From contig WGMC01000032.1 in NCBI GenBank assembly GCA_016125265.1, forward strand, positions 62,001 through 126,000: DNA of 64,000 nucleotides, written 5' to 3'. Below are positions 16,045-25,625 of this stretch, piece after piece. Every line of letters begins with the position of its first letter. Position 1 is the first letter of the stretch. The position numbers and the translations under genes were made by a program. Origin of the DNA: Planctomycetaceae bacterium. Its GTDB lineage: Bacteria > Planctomycetota > UBA1135 > GCA-002686595. The notes beneath the pieces were generated by a model that worked only from the letters and a program-made list of their open reading frames with translations, did not search any database and had not been told where the DNA came from.

Positions 16045-17148
16045 TCAGAAGAACCACGCCAGGCTCACGGTGCCGTACTCGGTGCGTTCGACTTGGGTGG
16101 CGAACGACTTCGACGAGTATGACGCCGCCATTCCCAAGGCGAGTCTTCCGTGGCGGAGGGTGACGCCCGCCGTCACCGTGCCGAGCAACGGCTCCGAGTC
16201 GACGGACGCGCTGCTGCGGAAGACGGTTCCGTCCAGCGGTAGGTAGTGCCCGACGCCGAAGCCAGCGGCGCTCGTGAAGAGCGAAAACGACCACGCATCC
16301 ATCGGGCCGACGCCGATGGCGTTCGCCGCATTGAATCCGCTGCGCAGTTTGCTGACGCCGAAGGCGTCGACCAGGTTCCAGCCGACCTCGCAATAGAGTC
16401 CCAGGCTCACACCCGTGAAGTAGGTGCCTACGGCTGCGCCTCCGATCGGGACGACGCGAAACTTCGCCGAGGCGTCGAGGTTGCGCTCCAACAGAATGTA
16501 CGCGGCGTCATAACCGATGTTGACCAGCGGCTCGTCGGGCAACTGGTTGTCCCATCCGAGGGGTTCGCCGGAGCCGATCAGGTCGTGGTACCAGGTCTGC
16601 ATGTCGTCGGCGTGCGAGGAGGGCCCCACGAGTCCGAGGCGCAAGTTCCACCTGTGCTCCCACAGATTGCCGCGCGCCGCGAGGATGCTGTCGAGATACA
16701 CCACTCCCGCGTAGGGCTGGTCTCGCGTGGGCGGCACGACGTCCGAGATCTCGTTGGGTGTGTGCATTTCGTGGCCCAGGCCCCACGCCGCGTACGTGCG
16801 GTGCCCGTCGTCGAGCACGAACGGCAAGAAACTCCAGAACTCGGCCCAGCGGCGGACAAAACTCTCCTCGCCGAGCGTTTCGATCTCGTCCGTGGCCCAC
16901 CCCAGCCCGACGCCGTTGGAATAGTTGTTGTCAGAGCCGGTCAACGCGTCGTTCTCGATTGTGAGGGTCAGCGCGCCACCGTGCGAGTCACCGCGTTCGC
17001 CAGCGCGCTCGGCGGCTTGTGGGGGCCGTGCAGTGGAGCACCCCGCCGCACCGCCCAAGAGCAGAACGCCCAGCACAACGGCGGGGGCGCGCGCCTCGGC
17101 TCGAAGCCGACACGACCGCCCGAACACACGACGTTCGACTCTCGACAT
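16045..17148 (-). CDS. LpxR-family lipid A deacylase-like outer-membrane protein
   Basis: A 367-residue protein with a signal ending LLLGGAAGC, a probable lipobox. The LpxR (DUF2219) pattern is clear: LTLTIENDALTGSDNNYSNGVGLGW (about 60-84) at the first strands, GLGHEMHTPNEI (about 123-134), DQPYAGVVYLDSI, LRLGLVGPSSHADDMQTWYHDLIG and a C-terminal aromatic strand ending SLAWFF. In known enzymes the Asn-Asp near the start and the His of GxxMxTP form the active site that removes the 3'-acyloxyacyl group of lipid A. The gene begins three bases after the upstream gene's stop, so the two form an operon. Confident family call. Confidence 0.88.
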   Translation of the reverse strand: MSRVERRVFGRSCRLRAEARAPAVVLGVLLLGGAAGCSTARPPQAAERAGERGDSHGGALTLTIENDALTGSDNNYSNGVGLGWATDEIETLGEESFVRRWAEFWSFLPFVLDDGHRTYAAWGLGHEMHTPNEISDVVPPTRDQPYAGVVYLDSILAARGNLWEHRWNLRLGLVGPSSHADDMQTWYHDLIGSGEPLGWDNQLPDEPLVNIGYDAAYILLERNLDASAKFRVVPIGGAAVGTYFTGVSLGLYCEVGWNLVDAFGVSKLRSGFNAANAIGVGPMDAWSFSLFTSAAGFGVGHYLPLDGTVFRSSASVDSEPLLGTVTAGVTLRHGRLALGMAASYSSKSFATQVERTEYGTVSLAWFF

Positions 17149-17151
17149 GAT

Positions 17152-17982
17152 TCAGTGGTCCGTGACTTCGGTAAGGGCTCGGCGCGCTAGGGCGCTTGCG
17201 ACGAGCAGGGCCAGGAGAGTCGCCGCTGCGCCGGCGGCGAGCAGGCGTTGGTCGGTGGTCTGGGTGAGGTCGAGCGTGCTGAGGCCGGCGCCCGCGCTCG
17301 CGACGAGGGCGACACGCGGGGCGATGCCCAGCAGTGTGCCGAAAAGGAACGGGGAACGGCGCACTCCCGCGGCGGCCATCAGCAGGTTGGTGGCCGCAAA
17401 CGGCATGGCAGGAGAAAGGCGGATCAGCGCGATCAGAAGTGCCGTGCGGCGAGTGCCGCCGTGGAACAGGGCCCGGTGCACGGTGGTCGCGCGCGGGCGG
17501 CTCGCCAACGCGGCGGTCGCGCGCGAGAGGGCCAGCGGTCGCAGTGCGTGGTAACCGAAGATGGCGGCGGCCAGGGTCGATGCGAGAGCCAGGGCGCTGC
17601 CCCAGGTGGCGCCGAACAGCATGCCCCCGACCAAGGACGTGGCGTGGGTGGGGGTGAGCGAGAGGCCGCAGAGCACCACGGTCGCGACCAGCAAGACCGG
17701 CGCAGCCCAGCCCCCGAGGGACTTCAGGGGCTCGAACCAAACGGCACCCGTCGCCACCAAGAGCGCAGCCCCCAGGGCCGGTCCCGCGACCGTGAACGCC
17801 GCAAGGGGGCCCAAGGCCCCCAACTCCCGCACGGCGGCGACGAGTCTAGCGATGGGACGCCGCAGGAAATGCCAAGCAGGCCGAGCACGGACCGGCGCGG
17901 AACCGCCGGGGGAGCCAGCAATGCGTTCGCGCGGGGGAGGGCTCTCCGGCGCTTCGGGCAGTGTGGCGTGGGGGTCGAGCAC
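17152..17982 (-). CDS. TVP38/TMEM64 (VTT-domain) membrane protein
   Basis: A 276-residue membrane protein starting at GTG. After a disordered 40-residue N-terminus come about six hydrophobic segments. The VTT core is visible in LTPTHATSLVGGMLFGATWGSALALASTLAAAIFGYHAL and in LIRLSPAMPFAATNLLMAAAGVRRSPFLFGTLLGIAPR, including the re-entrant loop glycines and the RLSP.MPF motif. Family members scramble or move lipids or small solutes across membranes. It is the first gene of a two-gene operon with the LpxR-like enzyme, which fits a shared role in envelope lipids. Confidence 0.85.
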   Translation of the reverse strand: MLDPHATLPEAPESPPPRERIAGSPGGSAPVRARPAWHFLRRPIARLVAAVRELGALGPLAAFTVAGPALGAALLVATGAVWFEPLKSLGGWAAPVLLVATVVLCGLSLTPTHATSLVGGMLFGATWGSALALASTLAAAIFGYHALRPLALSRATAALASRPRATTVHRALFHGGTRRTALLIALIRLSPAMPFAATNLLMAAAGVRRSPFLFGTLLGIAPRVALVASAGAGLSTLDLTQTTDQRLLAAGAAATLLALLVASALARRALTEVTDH

Positions 17983-18125
17983 GGCGAGGACACGTTCGGG
18001 GGGCGGGAGCGTCGGGATCGGCGCTGGACAGAGGCGGCGCCCTATCCGGAGCGCCCCCCGATCCTAAGTCGATCCGCACGCGAATCGCAGGGCCCTGGGG
18101 CGCAAACCGGTGCCCCCAGGCGCGG

Positions 18126-20009
18126 TCAGCGCTCGTGCAGCACCGTCAGCTCGAGATCGACCGCGCGGCCCAGTGCCGCCTCGATCGCCGCGTCGATGCT
18201 GTCGATGGCGTCGCTCGAGAGGTCCACTGGCGTCAGCACGTTGGCGCGCAGTCGCAGCGGCTGGTCGGCTACGACACGCACCGCTTCGAGGCGTCCGTGT
18301 CCGACGTCGAGGCCGTCGAGCTGCTGCACGATGCGGTGCGCGTCGACCATGCGCACGAACGAAAGCGCCAGGGGCACACCGACGACACCGACGAGCACCA
18401 GCGACAGCGCCAGACCGCGGGTCGCGCGGCGGAACGGCGCGAAACCCAGCGTCAGGAACGTGGCGCCCGCCGCCAGCACGATGCCCGCGAGGTTCGTGAG
18501 GAACAAAAGCGCCGCGCCGGAGAACACCGTCCAACTCGCCCATCCCAGACCCACACCCACCACGGCAAGGGGCGGTACGAGCGCGACCGCGATGGCGACG
18601 CCGGCCAAGCTCTTCGCCACTTCCTCGCGCGCATGTGCATACGCGGCCGCCACGCCGGAGATCACCGCGACACCGAGGTCCAAGAGTGTGGGGCGCAAAC
18701 GCGCGGCGATTTCGTCGTTGATCGTCTCGAGTGGCGTGATCCACGTCAGTCCCACCGCGCACGCCACGGCGACCAACAGTCCCCAGCTCAGCGTGCGCGC
18801 GGCCTGCGGCATCAGCTTCGGATCCTGGCGCGCGAGCCCCATGCCGAGGGACACGATCGGCCCCATGAGCGGCGCCAAGATCATCGCGCCGATGATCACG
18901 GGCGCGGAATCGGCGAAGAGACCAAGCGTCGCCAGCAGGCTCGACAGCACCATCAGCACCACGAAGCTGCGGCTCGACTCGGCCTGCGAGCGCAGCACCT
19001 GGTAGAGCTCCTTGAAGTCCTCGGTGCTGGCGCGCGGCAAGAACGGCAGCGGCGCGTCGATCAACTCCGCGCGCGCCTCGCCGAGCGGCAGTTGCGCGAG
19101 GCGCACCGATTCCTTCGTGGCGACGCCGTGGGGCGAACGCTCCAGTCGACTTCCCGGCAACAGGGACAGCGTTCGCGGCGCCACCAGAATCTCCAGGCGT
19201 TCGGACGATGCCCGCGCGCCGTCGATCCAGTACTCGACGATGCCGCGTCCCTCGATGTTCAGCCCCGCCGTGCGCAGGACGCCGACGAACGGCGGCGTGC
19301 GGCCCTTGCCCCAACGCAGGGTCGCGCGCACCAGGTAACGCGCGAGCGATACGACGCTGCGGGGCGCGAGCACCAACGCCAGGAGTTGGCCGTCGTCACA
19401 GGTCGAATCGTCCGCATACGCGCGTGTCAAGAGCGACGCACCCCGGTGTTCGACGACCACGATGCCGAGCGCCGCGGTGTCGAGCACACGCTCCGCCTTG
19501 GTGGTGAGCTTCCACGGCCGCAACTGCAACCGGAGCACACCCGAAAGGCTTTTGCCGAGATGGGTGAGGCGCTCGCGCCAATTCGCGTCCGCCCAAACGC
19601 GCGGCGCGAGCGCGGAAGTGTCGCCGACCACCACCGATTCGAAGACCACGCGGCCGTTGCACGTCAACACGTCGATGGGAGCGGGCCGCGGATCCGCGGC
19701 AATCTCCCGCACGGCCTCCTCCAAGTCGGGCGCCACACCCAAACTCGCCGACGCGCGCAGCAGGCCGGGGTGGGGCAACACACCCACGGTCCACCCGCCG
19801 CCGGTCGCCCGCGGCCACAGCAGGGCTAGGTCCGTGTCGTCGAGGAACGCGATCACACGTTCCTCGGGCCGGGGCTCGAAGGGCTCTTCGGGCGCGAATC
19901 GCAGGAATCGCGCGCGGCCCTCAGGGAAGAGCGGCAGCACGTCGCGCTCGACCTGTTCGCGGTCCTTCACCTGGGCCAACACGGACCACGTCGTCTCGCC
20001 AGCTTCCAT
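18126..20009 (-). CDS. DUF389-family membrane protein
   Basis: A 627-residue protein. The N-terminal 300 residues are soluble and resemble a lipid/NAD-kinase-like sensor half (TCNGRVVFESVVVGDTSALAPRVWADANW, then AGLNIEGRGIVEYWIDG). The C-terminal half is the DUF389 membrane domain with QAESSRSFVVLMVLSSLLATLGLFADSAPVIIGAMILAPLMGPIVSLGMGLA, the strongly conserved 'NS..VIIGAM..AP.M.PI' core, and further helices to about residue 570. The end is a soluble ferredoxin-like piece. Function of the family is unknown; transport is assumed. A hairpin with one bulge (18094-18121) lies just past the stop. The ATG at 20009 is chosen because the frame before it has shadow composition. Confidence 0.82.
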   Translation of the reverse strand: MEAGETTWSVLAQVKDREQVERDVLPLFPEGRARFLRFAPEEPFEPRPEERVIAFLDDTDLALLWPRATGGGWTVGVLPHPGLLRASASLGVAPDLEEAVREIAADPRPAPIDVLTCNGRVVFESVVVGDTSALAPRVWADANWRERLTHLGKSLSGVLRLQLRPWKLTTKAERVLDTAALGIVVVEHRGASLLTRAYADDSTCDDGQLLALVLAPRSVVSLARYLVRATLRWGKGRTPPFVGVLRTAGLNIEGRGIVEYWIDGARASSERLEILVAPRTLSLLPGSRLERSPHGVATKESVRLAQLPLGEARAELIDAPLPFLPRASTEDFKELYQVLRSQAESSRSFVVLMVLSSLLATLGLFADSAPVIIGAMILAPLMGPIVSLGMGLARQDPKLMPQAARTLSWGLLVAVACAVGLTWITPLETINDEIAARLRPTLLDLGVAVISGVAAAYAHAREEVAKSLAGVAIAVALVPPLAVVGVGLGWASWTVFSGAALLFLTNLAGIVLAAGATFLTLGFAPFRRATRGLALSLVLVGVVGVPLALSFVRMVDAHRIVQQLDGLDVGHGRLEAVRVVADQPLRLRANVLTPVDLSSDAIDSIDAAIEAALGRAVDLELTVLHER

Positions 20010-20150
20010 CGGCGAGAGGGTAGGGCCCCGCGCCGCCGAACACGAACGATGTCCGCGCCGAGGGTGGGAAGCCGGGGGGGCGCTGGGAAACCGAATTCGC
20101 CGGTCCATCCGCGGTGGCGCGGGCGTTGGAAGTGCAGCAGACTCGGGGGC

Positions 20151-21257
20151 ATGGAGCTCACCCTAGACGACCCGGAACGGCTCTACCGCGCCGTGGTGGA
20201 ACGCGACCGTTCCTTCGACGGGCACTTCTTTTTCGGAGTGCGCAGCACGGGCGTGTTCTGCCGGCCCGGCTGCCCGGCCCGACGGCCGAAGCGCGAAAAC
20301 TGCCTGTGGTTCCGGCGCGCGGACGACGCGCGGGCGGCGGGATTGCGGCCGTGTTTGCGCTGCCGTCCGCTGGAGCCAAGAGGTGCGCCCAGCGCGCTCG
20401 TCTCGCGCCTGCTCGCCCTGGTGGAAGCGCATCCCGGCGAGCGGCTCGACGGGGCGCGGCTTGCGGCCCTCGGCATCGATCCCCGCGCCGCGCGCCGTCA
20501 GTTCCGCGCCCACACGGGGCAGACGTTCGCGGCCTACCAGCGCTCGCGCCGCCTCGCGCGGGCGGTTCGCGAGCTCGAAGCTACGGGCGACCGCGGCCGC
20601 GCCATGGACGCCGCGGGGTACGCGGCGCCCAGCGGCTTCGCGGCGGCTCTCGACGCGCACCTCGCCCGTTCGCCGCGCCGCGCGACCCGGGTCGGCGGAG
20701 CGCAGCGCGCATGGCAGCCTGCCCGGCTCCGCCACATCGAAACTCCGCTCGGCACCATGGTCGCCCTGGCCGGTGCCGAGGCGCTGTGCCTGCTGGAGTT
20801 CGCGGACCGCCGGGGATTGCCCGGACAGATGGCGCGGCTCGCGAGGCACGTCGAAGTCGTGCCGGACGAACGGGCGCCCAGGGGCGCGGAGCGACTGCTC
20901 GCGCAATTGGAAGCCGAACTCGCCGCCTATTTTCGCGGCGAGCTCATCGACTTCACGGTCCCGATCGCAATGTTCGGCACCGCGTTCGAGCGCGCCGTGT
21001 GGGCGCAACTCCGCGCGGTCCCGTACGGCACCACCGTGAGTTACGGCGAACTCAGCGAGCGCTCCGGTCGCGCGGGCGCGGCCCGTGCCACCGGCCGCGC
21101 AAACGGCGCCAACGCACTCGCCATCGTTGTGCCGTGCCACCGCGTCGTCGGCGCAAACGGCGCGCTCGTTGGCTACGCAGGACACTTGTGGCGCAAACGC
21201 CGCCTCCTCGAGTTGGAGGGCGCCCCCGCCCCCTCTAAGGCGCGACGGTCGTCGTGA
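20151..21257 (+). CDS. ada: Bifunctional Ada: methylphosphotriester sensor / O6-methylguanine methyltransferase
   Basis: A 368-residue protein with the full Ada layout. The N-terminal zinc domain holds Cys37, Cys41, Cys68 and Cys71 (FCRPGCP ... CLRC); Cys37 corresponds to the cysteine that takes methyl groups from phosphotriesters. An AraC-like helix-turn-helix follows (about 85-170: AALGIDPRAARRQFRAHTGQTFAAYQRSRRLARA). The C-terminal alkyltransferase has PYGTTVSYGELS, the Asn hinge and the active site VVPCHRVVG (Cys329). It repairs alkylated DNA and activates its own regulon. It is divergent from the DUF389 gene and overlaps the 3' end of the convergent gene by 23 bases. Confidence 0.95.
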   Translation: MELTLDDPERLYRAVVERDRSFDGHFFFGVRSTGVFCRPGCPARRPKRENCLWFRRADDARAAGLRPCLRCRPLEPRGAPSALVSRLLALVEAHPGERLDGARLAALGIDPRAARRQFRAHTGQTFAAYQRSRRLARAVRELEATGDRGRAMDAAGYAAPSGFAAALDAHLARSPRRATRVGGAQRAWQPARLRHIETPLGTMVALAGAEALCLLEFADRRGLPGQMARLARHVEVVPDERAPRGAERLLAQLEAELAAYFRGELIDFTVPIAMFGTAFERAVWAQLRAVPYGTTVSYGELSERSGRAGAARATGRANGANALAIVVPCHRVVGANGALVGYAGHLWRKRRLLELEGAPAPSKARRSS

Positions 21258-23910
21258 GGGCCGTGCTGAAGGCGATCGGCACGCCGGGAAGTGCCAACGC
21301 GGCGTGCACGGCTTGCAGGCCGAACTCGACCCCCACGAGTCCCGGCAGGTTGGGAACGACGAATCCGAAGACGACGCCGCCCGTGGAGGTCGGCAGCGTG
21401 AGGAGCAGCGCCGGAGCGGGGGTCGGCGAGAGCCACAACTCGCCGAGGCCCGGCAACAGGAGGCCGCACGGTGTCGGGGGCCAGGGTGCACCCGCGTAGA
21501 GCAGCGCGAGGCCCGCTCCCACGGGGGCTCCGCTCAACTCGAATCCCGCCGCCGAGGCCGGCTGCAACTGCGGCACCAAAGCGCTGAGGTGCAGTTCCGT
21601 GCCCGTGCAGTTCGGGCGCACATCGAAGTTGGCGAAGGCGCAGTCCCAGCGGGCCAGGTGGTTGTCGCCGCTGCCCGCCACCGTGAAGCTGCCGCCGACG
21701 AAGAGGGCCGGGCCACCGGCGCCGCCGCCGTCGTGCACGAGCGCCGTCGAGGCGGTGCCCACGAGGCCGCTGCCAAGGCTCCACCACACGCCGCCCGCGC
21801 GCAGGCCCACCGAACCCGTCGCGACACCGCCAAACCCGGCGATGCCCGGGCCGCTCGCGAGCAGCGCTCGGCCAGCCCCCGCGGGCAGGAGCACACTCTC
21901 CAGTGTGCGCACACCCGGCGACGGGCCGAAGGCGCCCCCGCCGTAGCTGGACCACGTGGTTCCATCGAACGCCGCGATGGCGCTCGCCGGAGCACCGCCC
22001 GCGCTCGTGAACGGACCGCCGACGATCAGGCGCAGCCCGGTGCCCTCTTGGTGCGCACAGACGGCATCGACCTCGCCGTCTTGCCAGCCCGGCGCGGGCT
22101 CCCACGCGCCCGCGCGCCACCGCGCCATGTCCGCGATCGGCGCGCCGAGGGTGCCCGCGGAATCGAAACGGCCGCCCACGTAGAGCGCGGGCCCGTCGCC
22201 GAAGTCGATACCCGCGAGCGCGCGCACCGACTGCAGCGACCCGCCGAAGGGCAACCCGAACGCGATCGGCGAGAACGCACCCGCGCGCCACTTCGCGACG
22301 TTGAAGCTGGAGCCGATCTGGAACTCGCCGCCGAGGAACAGGTGCAACCCGCTGCCGTCGTCGAACGCGTGCAGGTCGTGCACCAAGAGGCCGGGAACCA
22401 CGGGCACGATGGTCGTCCAAACGCCGGCGCGCAGCCGCTGCACCGAGCCGGCGACCGACGGTTTGCCGTCGGCTGGCTCGATCGTCGCAACGAACAGCGC
22501 CTCCACACCCTCGTCCCACATCACCTCGAGGTCGAGGACATCCGCGGTGGGCGAGCCGGGCACGGCGCTCCAGACTCCATCGTGCCACCGCGCGAGGCCG
22601 CGCGCCGCGATGGAGCCCACACCCTCGAACGCGCCCCCGACGAAGAGGGCGGGGCCGCTGCCGTCGTCGTAACGCACCAACTTCGATACGCCGGCGGGCA
22701 GTCCGATCCCCGCCGCCGACCACTGCGCGCCGTCCCACTTCGCGACGCGGTTGGCGGGCACGGCGCCCGCGCTCGGGAAGGTGCCGACGGCCCAGACGCC
22801 GGGGCCGTTCGGATCCGCCGCCAGAGCGCGGACGCCACCGTTCACGCCGCCGTCGAGCGTCGCAAAACTCTGGCCGTTCCAGCGCGCGATGTTGTTCGAT
22901 CCCATGCCGTCGGGAAAGGGGAACTGGCCGCCGACGAACAGCGCAGCTCCCGCGCTGTCGGAGGCGGAGACGAGGGCCTGCGCCCCTTGGAACCCGCTGC
23001 CGACGGCAGTCCACGCACTGCCGTCGAAACGAGCCAGGCCCGACGCGCTCTGCCCGCCGGCGCTGCTGAAGAACCCGCTTGCCCACAAGGCCGGACCGCT
23101 GCCGTCGTCGTGACCCACAAGGGCGAGCACGCCGAAGTCCATGCCGCTGCCGACCGCGCTCCACGCGCTTCCGTCCCAGCGCGCGATCGAGCCCGCCTGC
23201 ACACCGCCCGCCGCGCCGAACTCGCCTGCCGCGAAGAGGACTTCGCCGGCTCCGGGCACGAGTTCGTAACTCTCCAGCGCGCGCACGACGGGCGTGCAGA
23301 ACTGGCACGTTCCCGCCGTGATCCCAGCGCCCACGGGCGACCACGCAGCGCCGTCCCACGCGGCGATCGCAGCGGCAGGCGCGCCGCCCGCGCTCGCGAA
23401 CGAGCCAGCCGCGATCAAGCGCGGTCCGTTCGGCGTCGGGAACACTTCGAGGGCGTGGACCGCACCGCCGATGCCGGCGCCCAGGCTGTTCCAACCCTGG
23501 CCGTTCCAACGCGCGATGTTGGCCGCTGGCACTCCGCCCGCCGAAGCAAACGTGCCGGCCGCGATCAGCTCGGGACCGCTGCCGCTGTCGAACACCGCGA
23601 GCGCGCGCACCGAATCGGGGAATCCGGCGCCGATGCCGCTGCCCAGTGCCGACCAGCTCATTCCATCCCAACGCGCGATGCGCAGCGCCGGTGCGCCGCC
23701 GGCGCTCGCGAACTCGCCCGCGACCACGAGTTCCGGCGCGCCTCCGTGCGCAAACCACGCCGCGGCGTTCACGGGACCATCCACTCCCGGTGTGGAGCCG
23801 AAGGTGGGGATCCACGCGGGCGGGCAAGGACTGGTGCCCTGCGCGGCTCCCAGCGGGACGATCGAAACGAACAAGCCGGCGGCGGCGACGACGGAGAGGC
23901 GATCGAACAT
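21235..23910 (-). CDS. Secreted beta-propeller-like protein of ~12 ARWDG repeats
   Basis: An 891-residue protein with a signal peptide (VVAAAGLFVSIVPLGAAQG). The body is a chain of about twelve 55-70-residue repeats whose core is 'A.IARWDG..WS.LGSGI...V.AL.......G..L...G.F.SAGG' (ALRIARWDGMSWSALGSGIG, AANIARWNGQGWNSLGAGIG, AGSIARWDGSAWSAVGSGMD and so on). A C-terminal 130-residue module, from NFDVRPNCTG, ends in a beta-rich LPGLVGVEFGLQAVHAAL segment. Such repeats resemble Kelch/FG-GAP propellers and are common in secreted planctomycete proteins. The frame is open 206 codons further, but those read as shadow, so ATG at 23910 is used. Function unknown. Confidence 0.8.
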   Translation of the reverse strand: MFDRLSVVAAAGLFVSIVPLGAAQGTSPCPPAWIPTFGSTPGVDGPVNAAAWFAHGGAPELVVAGEFASAGGAPALRIARWDGMSWSALGSGIGAGFPDSVRALAVFDSGSGPELIAAGTFASAGGVPAANIARWNGQGWNSLGAGIGGAVHALEVFPTPNGPRLIAAGSFASAGGAPAAAIAAWDGAAWSPVGAGITAGTCQFCTPVVRALESYELVPGAGEVLFAAGEFGAAGGVQAGSIARWDGSAWSAVGSGMDFGVLALVGHDDGSGPALWASGFFSSAGGQSASGLARFDGSAWTAVGSGFQGAQALVSASDSAGAALFVGGQFPFPDGMGSNNIARWNGQSFATLDGGVNGGVRALAADPNGPGVWAVGTFPSAGAVPANRVAKWDGAQWSAAGIGLPAGVSKLVRYDDGSGPALFVGGAFEGVGSIAARGLARWHDGVWSAVPGSPTADVLDLEVMWDEGVEALFVATIEPADGKPSVAGSVQRLRAGVWTTIVPVVPGLLVHDLHAFDDGSGLHLFLGGEFQIGSSFNVAKWRAGAFSPIAFGLPFGGSLQSVRALAGIDFGDGPALYVGGRFDSAGTLGAPIADMARWRAGAWEPAPGWQDGEVDAVCAHQEGTGLRLIVGGPFTSAGGAPASAIAAFDGTTWSSYGGGAFGPSPGVRTLESVLLPAGAGRALLASGPGIAGFGGVATGSVGLRAGGVWWSLGSGLVGTASTALVHDGGGAGGPALFVGGSFTVAGSGDNHLARWDCAFANFDVRPNCTGTELHLSALVPQLQPASAAGFELSGAPVGAGLALLYAGAPWPPTPCGLLLPGLGELWLSPTPAPALLLTLPTSTGGVVFGFVVPNLPGLVGVEFGLQAVHAALALPGVPIAFSTALTTTVAP

Positions 23911-24185
23911 GGGAGTGGAGCCGTCCCTCTGCGAGGGCGGCGTGCCGACGACTTGCGGCGGAGAGTGAAGCGACTCTCGAGCACCGACGCGCAACGCGCG
24001 CCGCACTCCCAGGCTAGCTGCCCTTGTTGGGGCGTCAAGCGCGCCCACACGCCACACACGGCGGATACCGACGACGTCCTTACGATGTGGCGCGAGCGGC
24101 GCCAACGCGGTCCCTGCCGCTCGCATGTCGGAACCGTTCCAACGCCTTGTGTGGACACACCTTGGCATCGGGCGCATCGCGGCAC

Positions 24186-24563
24186 CTAACCGCGCAGGCG
24201 TGCGACGCGGGCAAGGACGTCGTCGAGCACCTCGGTCACCAACTTGCGTCGCCGTGAGCTTCCGCCCCATCGCCGGATGCGCGACGCCAGCGCGCCCCGG
24301 TCGTCCGCGGCCTTCGCGCAGCGCTCCGCGAGCCAATCGGGATCGAAGCCCGACCACTCGCCGGCGACGGAGTCGAGGTTGCGCGAAACCACCGGCGCCA
24401 CTTCGCAGTCGTGGATGTCGCGCAGTTCCGCCACGGAGAACGCCGACGCCGACAGCTCCAACGCGAGGAGCTCGCGTTGCCTGTCGTCTAGCTCCACATC
24501 GAGCCACAGCTCCGACAGGAGACTCCAAACCGGTCGGCGGACGCGGATCTCTTCGGGGGTCAC
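24186..24563 (-). CDS. DUF7079-family protein
   Basis: A 125-residue protein starting at GTG (24563) because the family begins right there with TPEEIRVRRPVWSLLSELWLDVEL. The rest follows the family throughout: LALELSASAFSVAELRDIHDCEVAPVVSRNLDSVAGEWSGFDPDWLAE. Members are small all-helical cytosolic proteins of unknown role. A longer reading back to 25586 would cross two other genes and is rejected. The 275 bases after its stop, up to the secreted repeat gene, hold no evident gene. Confidence 0.8.
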   Translation of the reverse strand: MTPEEIRVRRPVWSLLSELWLDVELDDRQRELLALELSASAFSVAELRDIHDCEVAPVVSRNLDSVAGEWSGFDPDWLAERCAKAADDRGALASRIRRWGGSSRRRKLVTEVLDDVLARVARLRG

Positions 24564-24613
24564 GGGCGAGGCAAAACGAGGTGACGTCGGGCTAGCAGTG
24601 TCACCCTGCGCCG

Positions 24614-24955
24614 TCAGAAGCGCATCACGTACACCGCGTAGACCGCGGCGATCACAAGGGCGGTGGCGCCAAGGGTCAGGAGGCTGCGCAGGGAGCGGAA
24701 GCGGTAGGCCAGGCCGACCATGCCGGAGAGCAGGAGCCAGCAGCCGAGTTTGACGAACACCCAAGGCTCCCAGCCGTGGCCGAGTTTGGCCAGCAGGCCG
24801 AAGCCGCCGACGAGGGCTACCAGGCTCGCGATCCCCGACAGGATCGAGAGCTGCTTGCGGCGGGCGGCGTCCGGCGACGCCAGGGCCTGGAACGCGAAGG
24901 CCGTGAGCAGGATGACGCTGACGACGTGCAGGACGTAGTAGGTGGTGGGTGACAT
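24614..24955 (-). CDS. Small four-helix membrane protein
   Basis: A 113-residue protein with four hydrophobic helices (YYVLHVVSVILLTAFAFQALA, LSILSGIASLVALVGGFGLLA, VFVKLGCWLLLSGMVGLAYRF, LLTLGATALVIAAVYAVYVMRF). The first helix carries HxxS and the loop before the third an HGWEPW. The layout resembles small SirB- or CopD-like membrane proteins, but no named family is certain. It lies 50 bases upstream of the DUF7079 gene on the same strand. Confidence 0.7.
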   Translation of the reverse strand: MSPTTYYVLHVVSVILLTAFAFQALASPDAARRKQLSILSGIASLVALVGGFGLLAKLGHGWEPWVFVKLGCWLLLSGMVGLAYRFRSLRSLLTLGATALVIAAVYAVYVMRF

Positions 24956-25100
24956 GGGGGCGGGGAGCGGGTTGGGGCGCCGCCGGCGGGAGCCGGCGCG
25001 CCGCGATCCTACGGGGTGGCGCCCGCCCCGGGAGCGCGCTTCCCCTGGCGGGCCTGGGACGGCGCGCTACCCTGGGCGGGGGACCTGGACCCCGCGCGGC

Positions 25101-25562
25101 ATGGAACGAGACGGCGAACTGCTTGGGGCCACGGCGGCCGACTCGTGCACGGGTCCGTTCGGCTCCTGCCTCTACTTCACGGCCAACGCCGTGGCGCGCG
25201 AGTTGACGCGGCTCGCGGAGGAGGCGTTCGCGCCCCTCGGGCTCTGTCCGTCCGCGGCTCTCCTGCTGGTGGAGACGGCGCGGGATCCGGGCCTCTTGCC
25301 TTCGGTCGCCGCCCAGCGGCTGCACCTGGCGCCCTCCAGCGTGACGCGTTTTGCCGATGGCTTGGTGCGCCGGGGACTCATCACGCGCGAATCCCGGGGC
25401 CGCACCGTGCGCCTGACGGCCACCGAGCGAGGGCAGGAGCTGTTGCCCCGCATCGGGGCGTGCCAGTCCGAGTTGGCGGAGCGGCTCGCGGCCAGCGTAG
25501 GCCAGGACGAGGCCGGCAAGCTGGCCCAGGGCTTGGCTCTGGCAGCCCGCCGGCTGGGCTGA
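25101..25562 (+). CDS. MarR-family transcriptional regulator
   Basis: A 153-residue winged-helix repressor. Seen: N-terminal dimerisation helix (SCLYFTANAVARELTRLAEEAFAPLGL), helix-turn-helix ALLLVETARDPGLLPSVAAQRLHLAPSSVTRFADGLVRRGLI (about 52-94) with the wing TRESRGRTVRLTATERG, and a C-terminal dimer helix. MarR proteins usually repress a neighbouring gene until a small ligand binds. The promoter of the next gene contains a matching palindrome, so the SDR gene downstream is the likely target. The ATG at 25101 is chosen as the first Met of the protein-like part. Confidence 0.87.
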   Translation: MERDGELLGATAADSCTGPFGSCLYFTANAVARELTRLAEEAFAPLGLCPSAALLLVETARDPGLLPSVAAQRLHLAPSSVTRFADGLVRRGLITRESRGRTVRLTATERGQELLPRIGACQSELAERLAASVGQDEAGKLAQGLALAARRLG

Positions 25563-25625
25563 GGGACGCCGGCCCTTCCTGCGCACGGCCCGAGGGGCGC
25601 CCGTGCCGCCAGAAAGGAATCCATC

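Noticed and set aside
17248..19829. Long plus-strand frames over the VTT and DUF389 genes
   Set aside because: Antisense to two membrane proteins with clear helices and family motifs; Arg/His/Gln-rich shadows.
21085..24189. 1034-codon plus-strand frame
   Set aside because: Shadow of the secreted repeat protein; Ala/Arg-rich with no domain or signal peptide.
24186..25586. 466-codon minus-strand protein
   Set aside because: Only the last 125 codons match DUF7079; the rest is antisense to the MarR gene and overlaps the small membrane protein gene.
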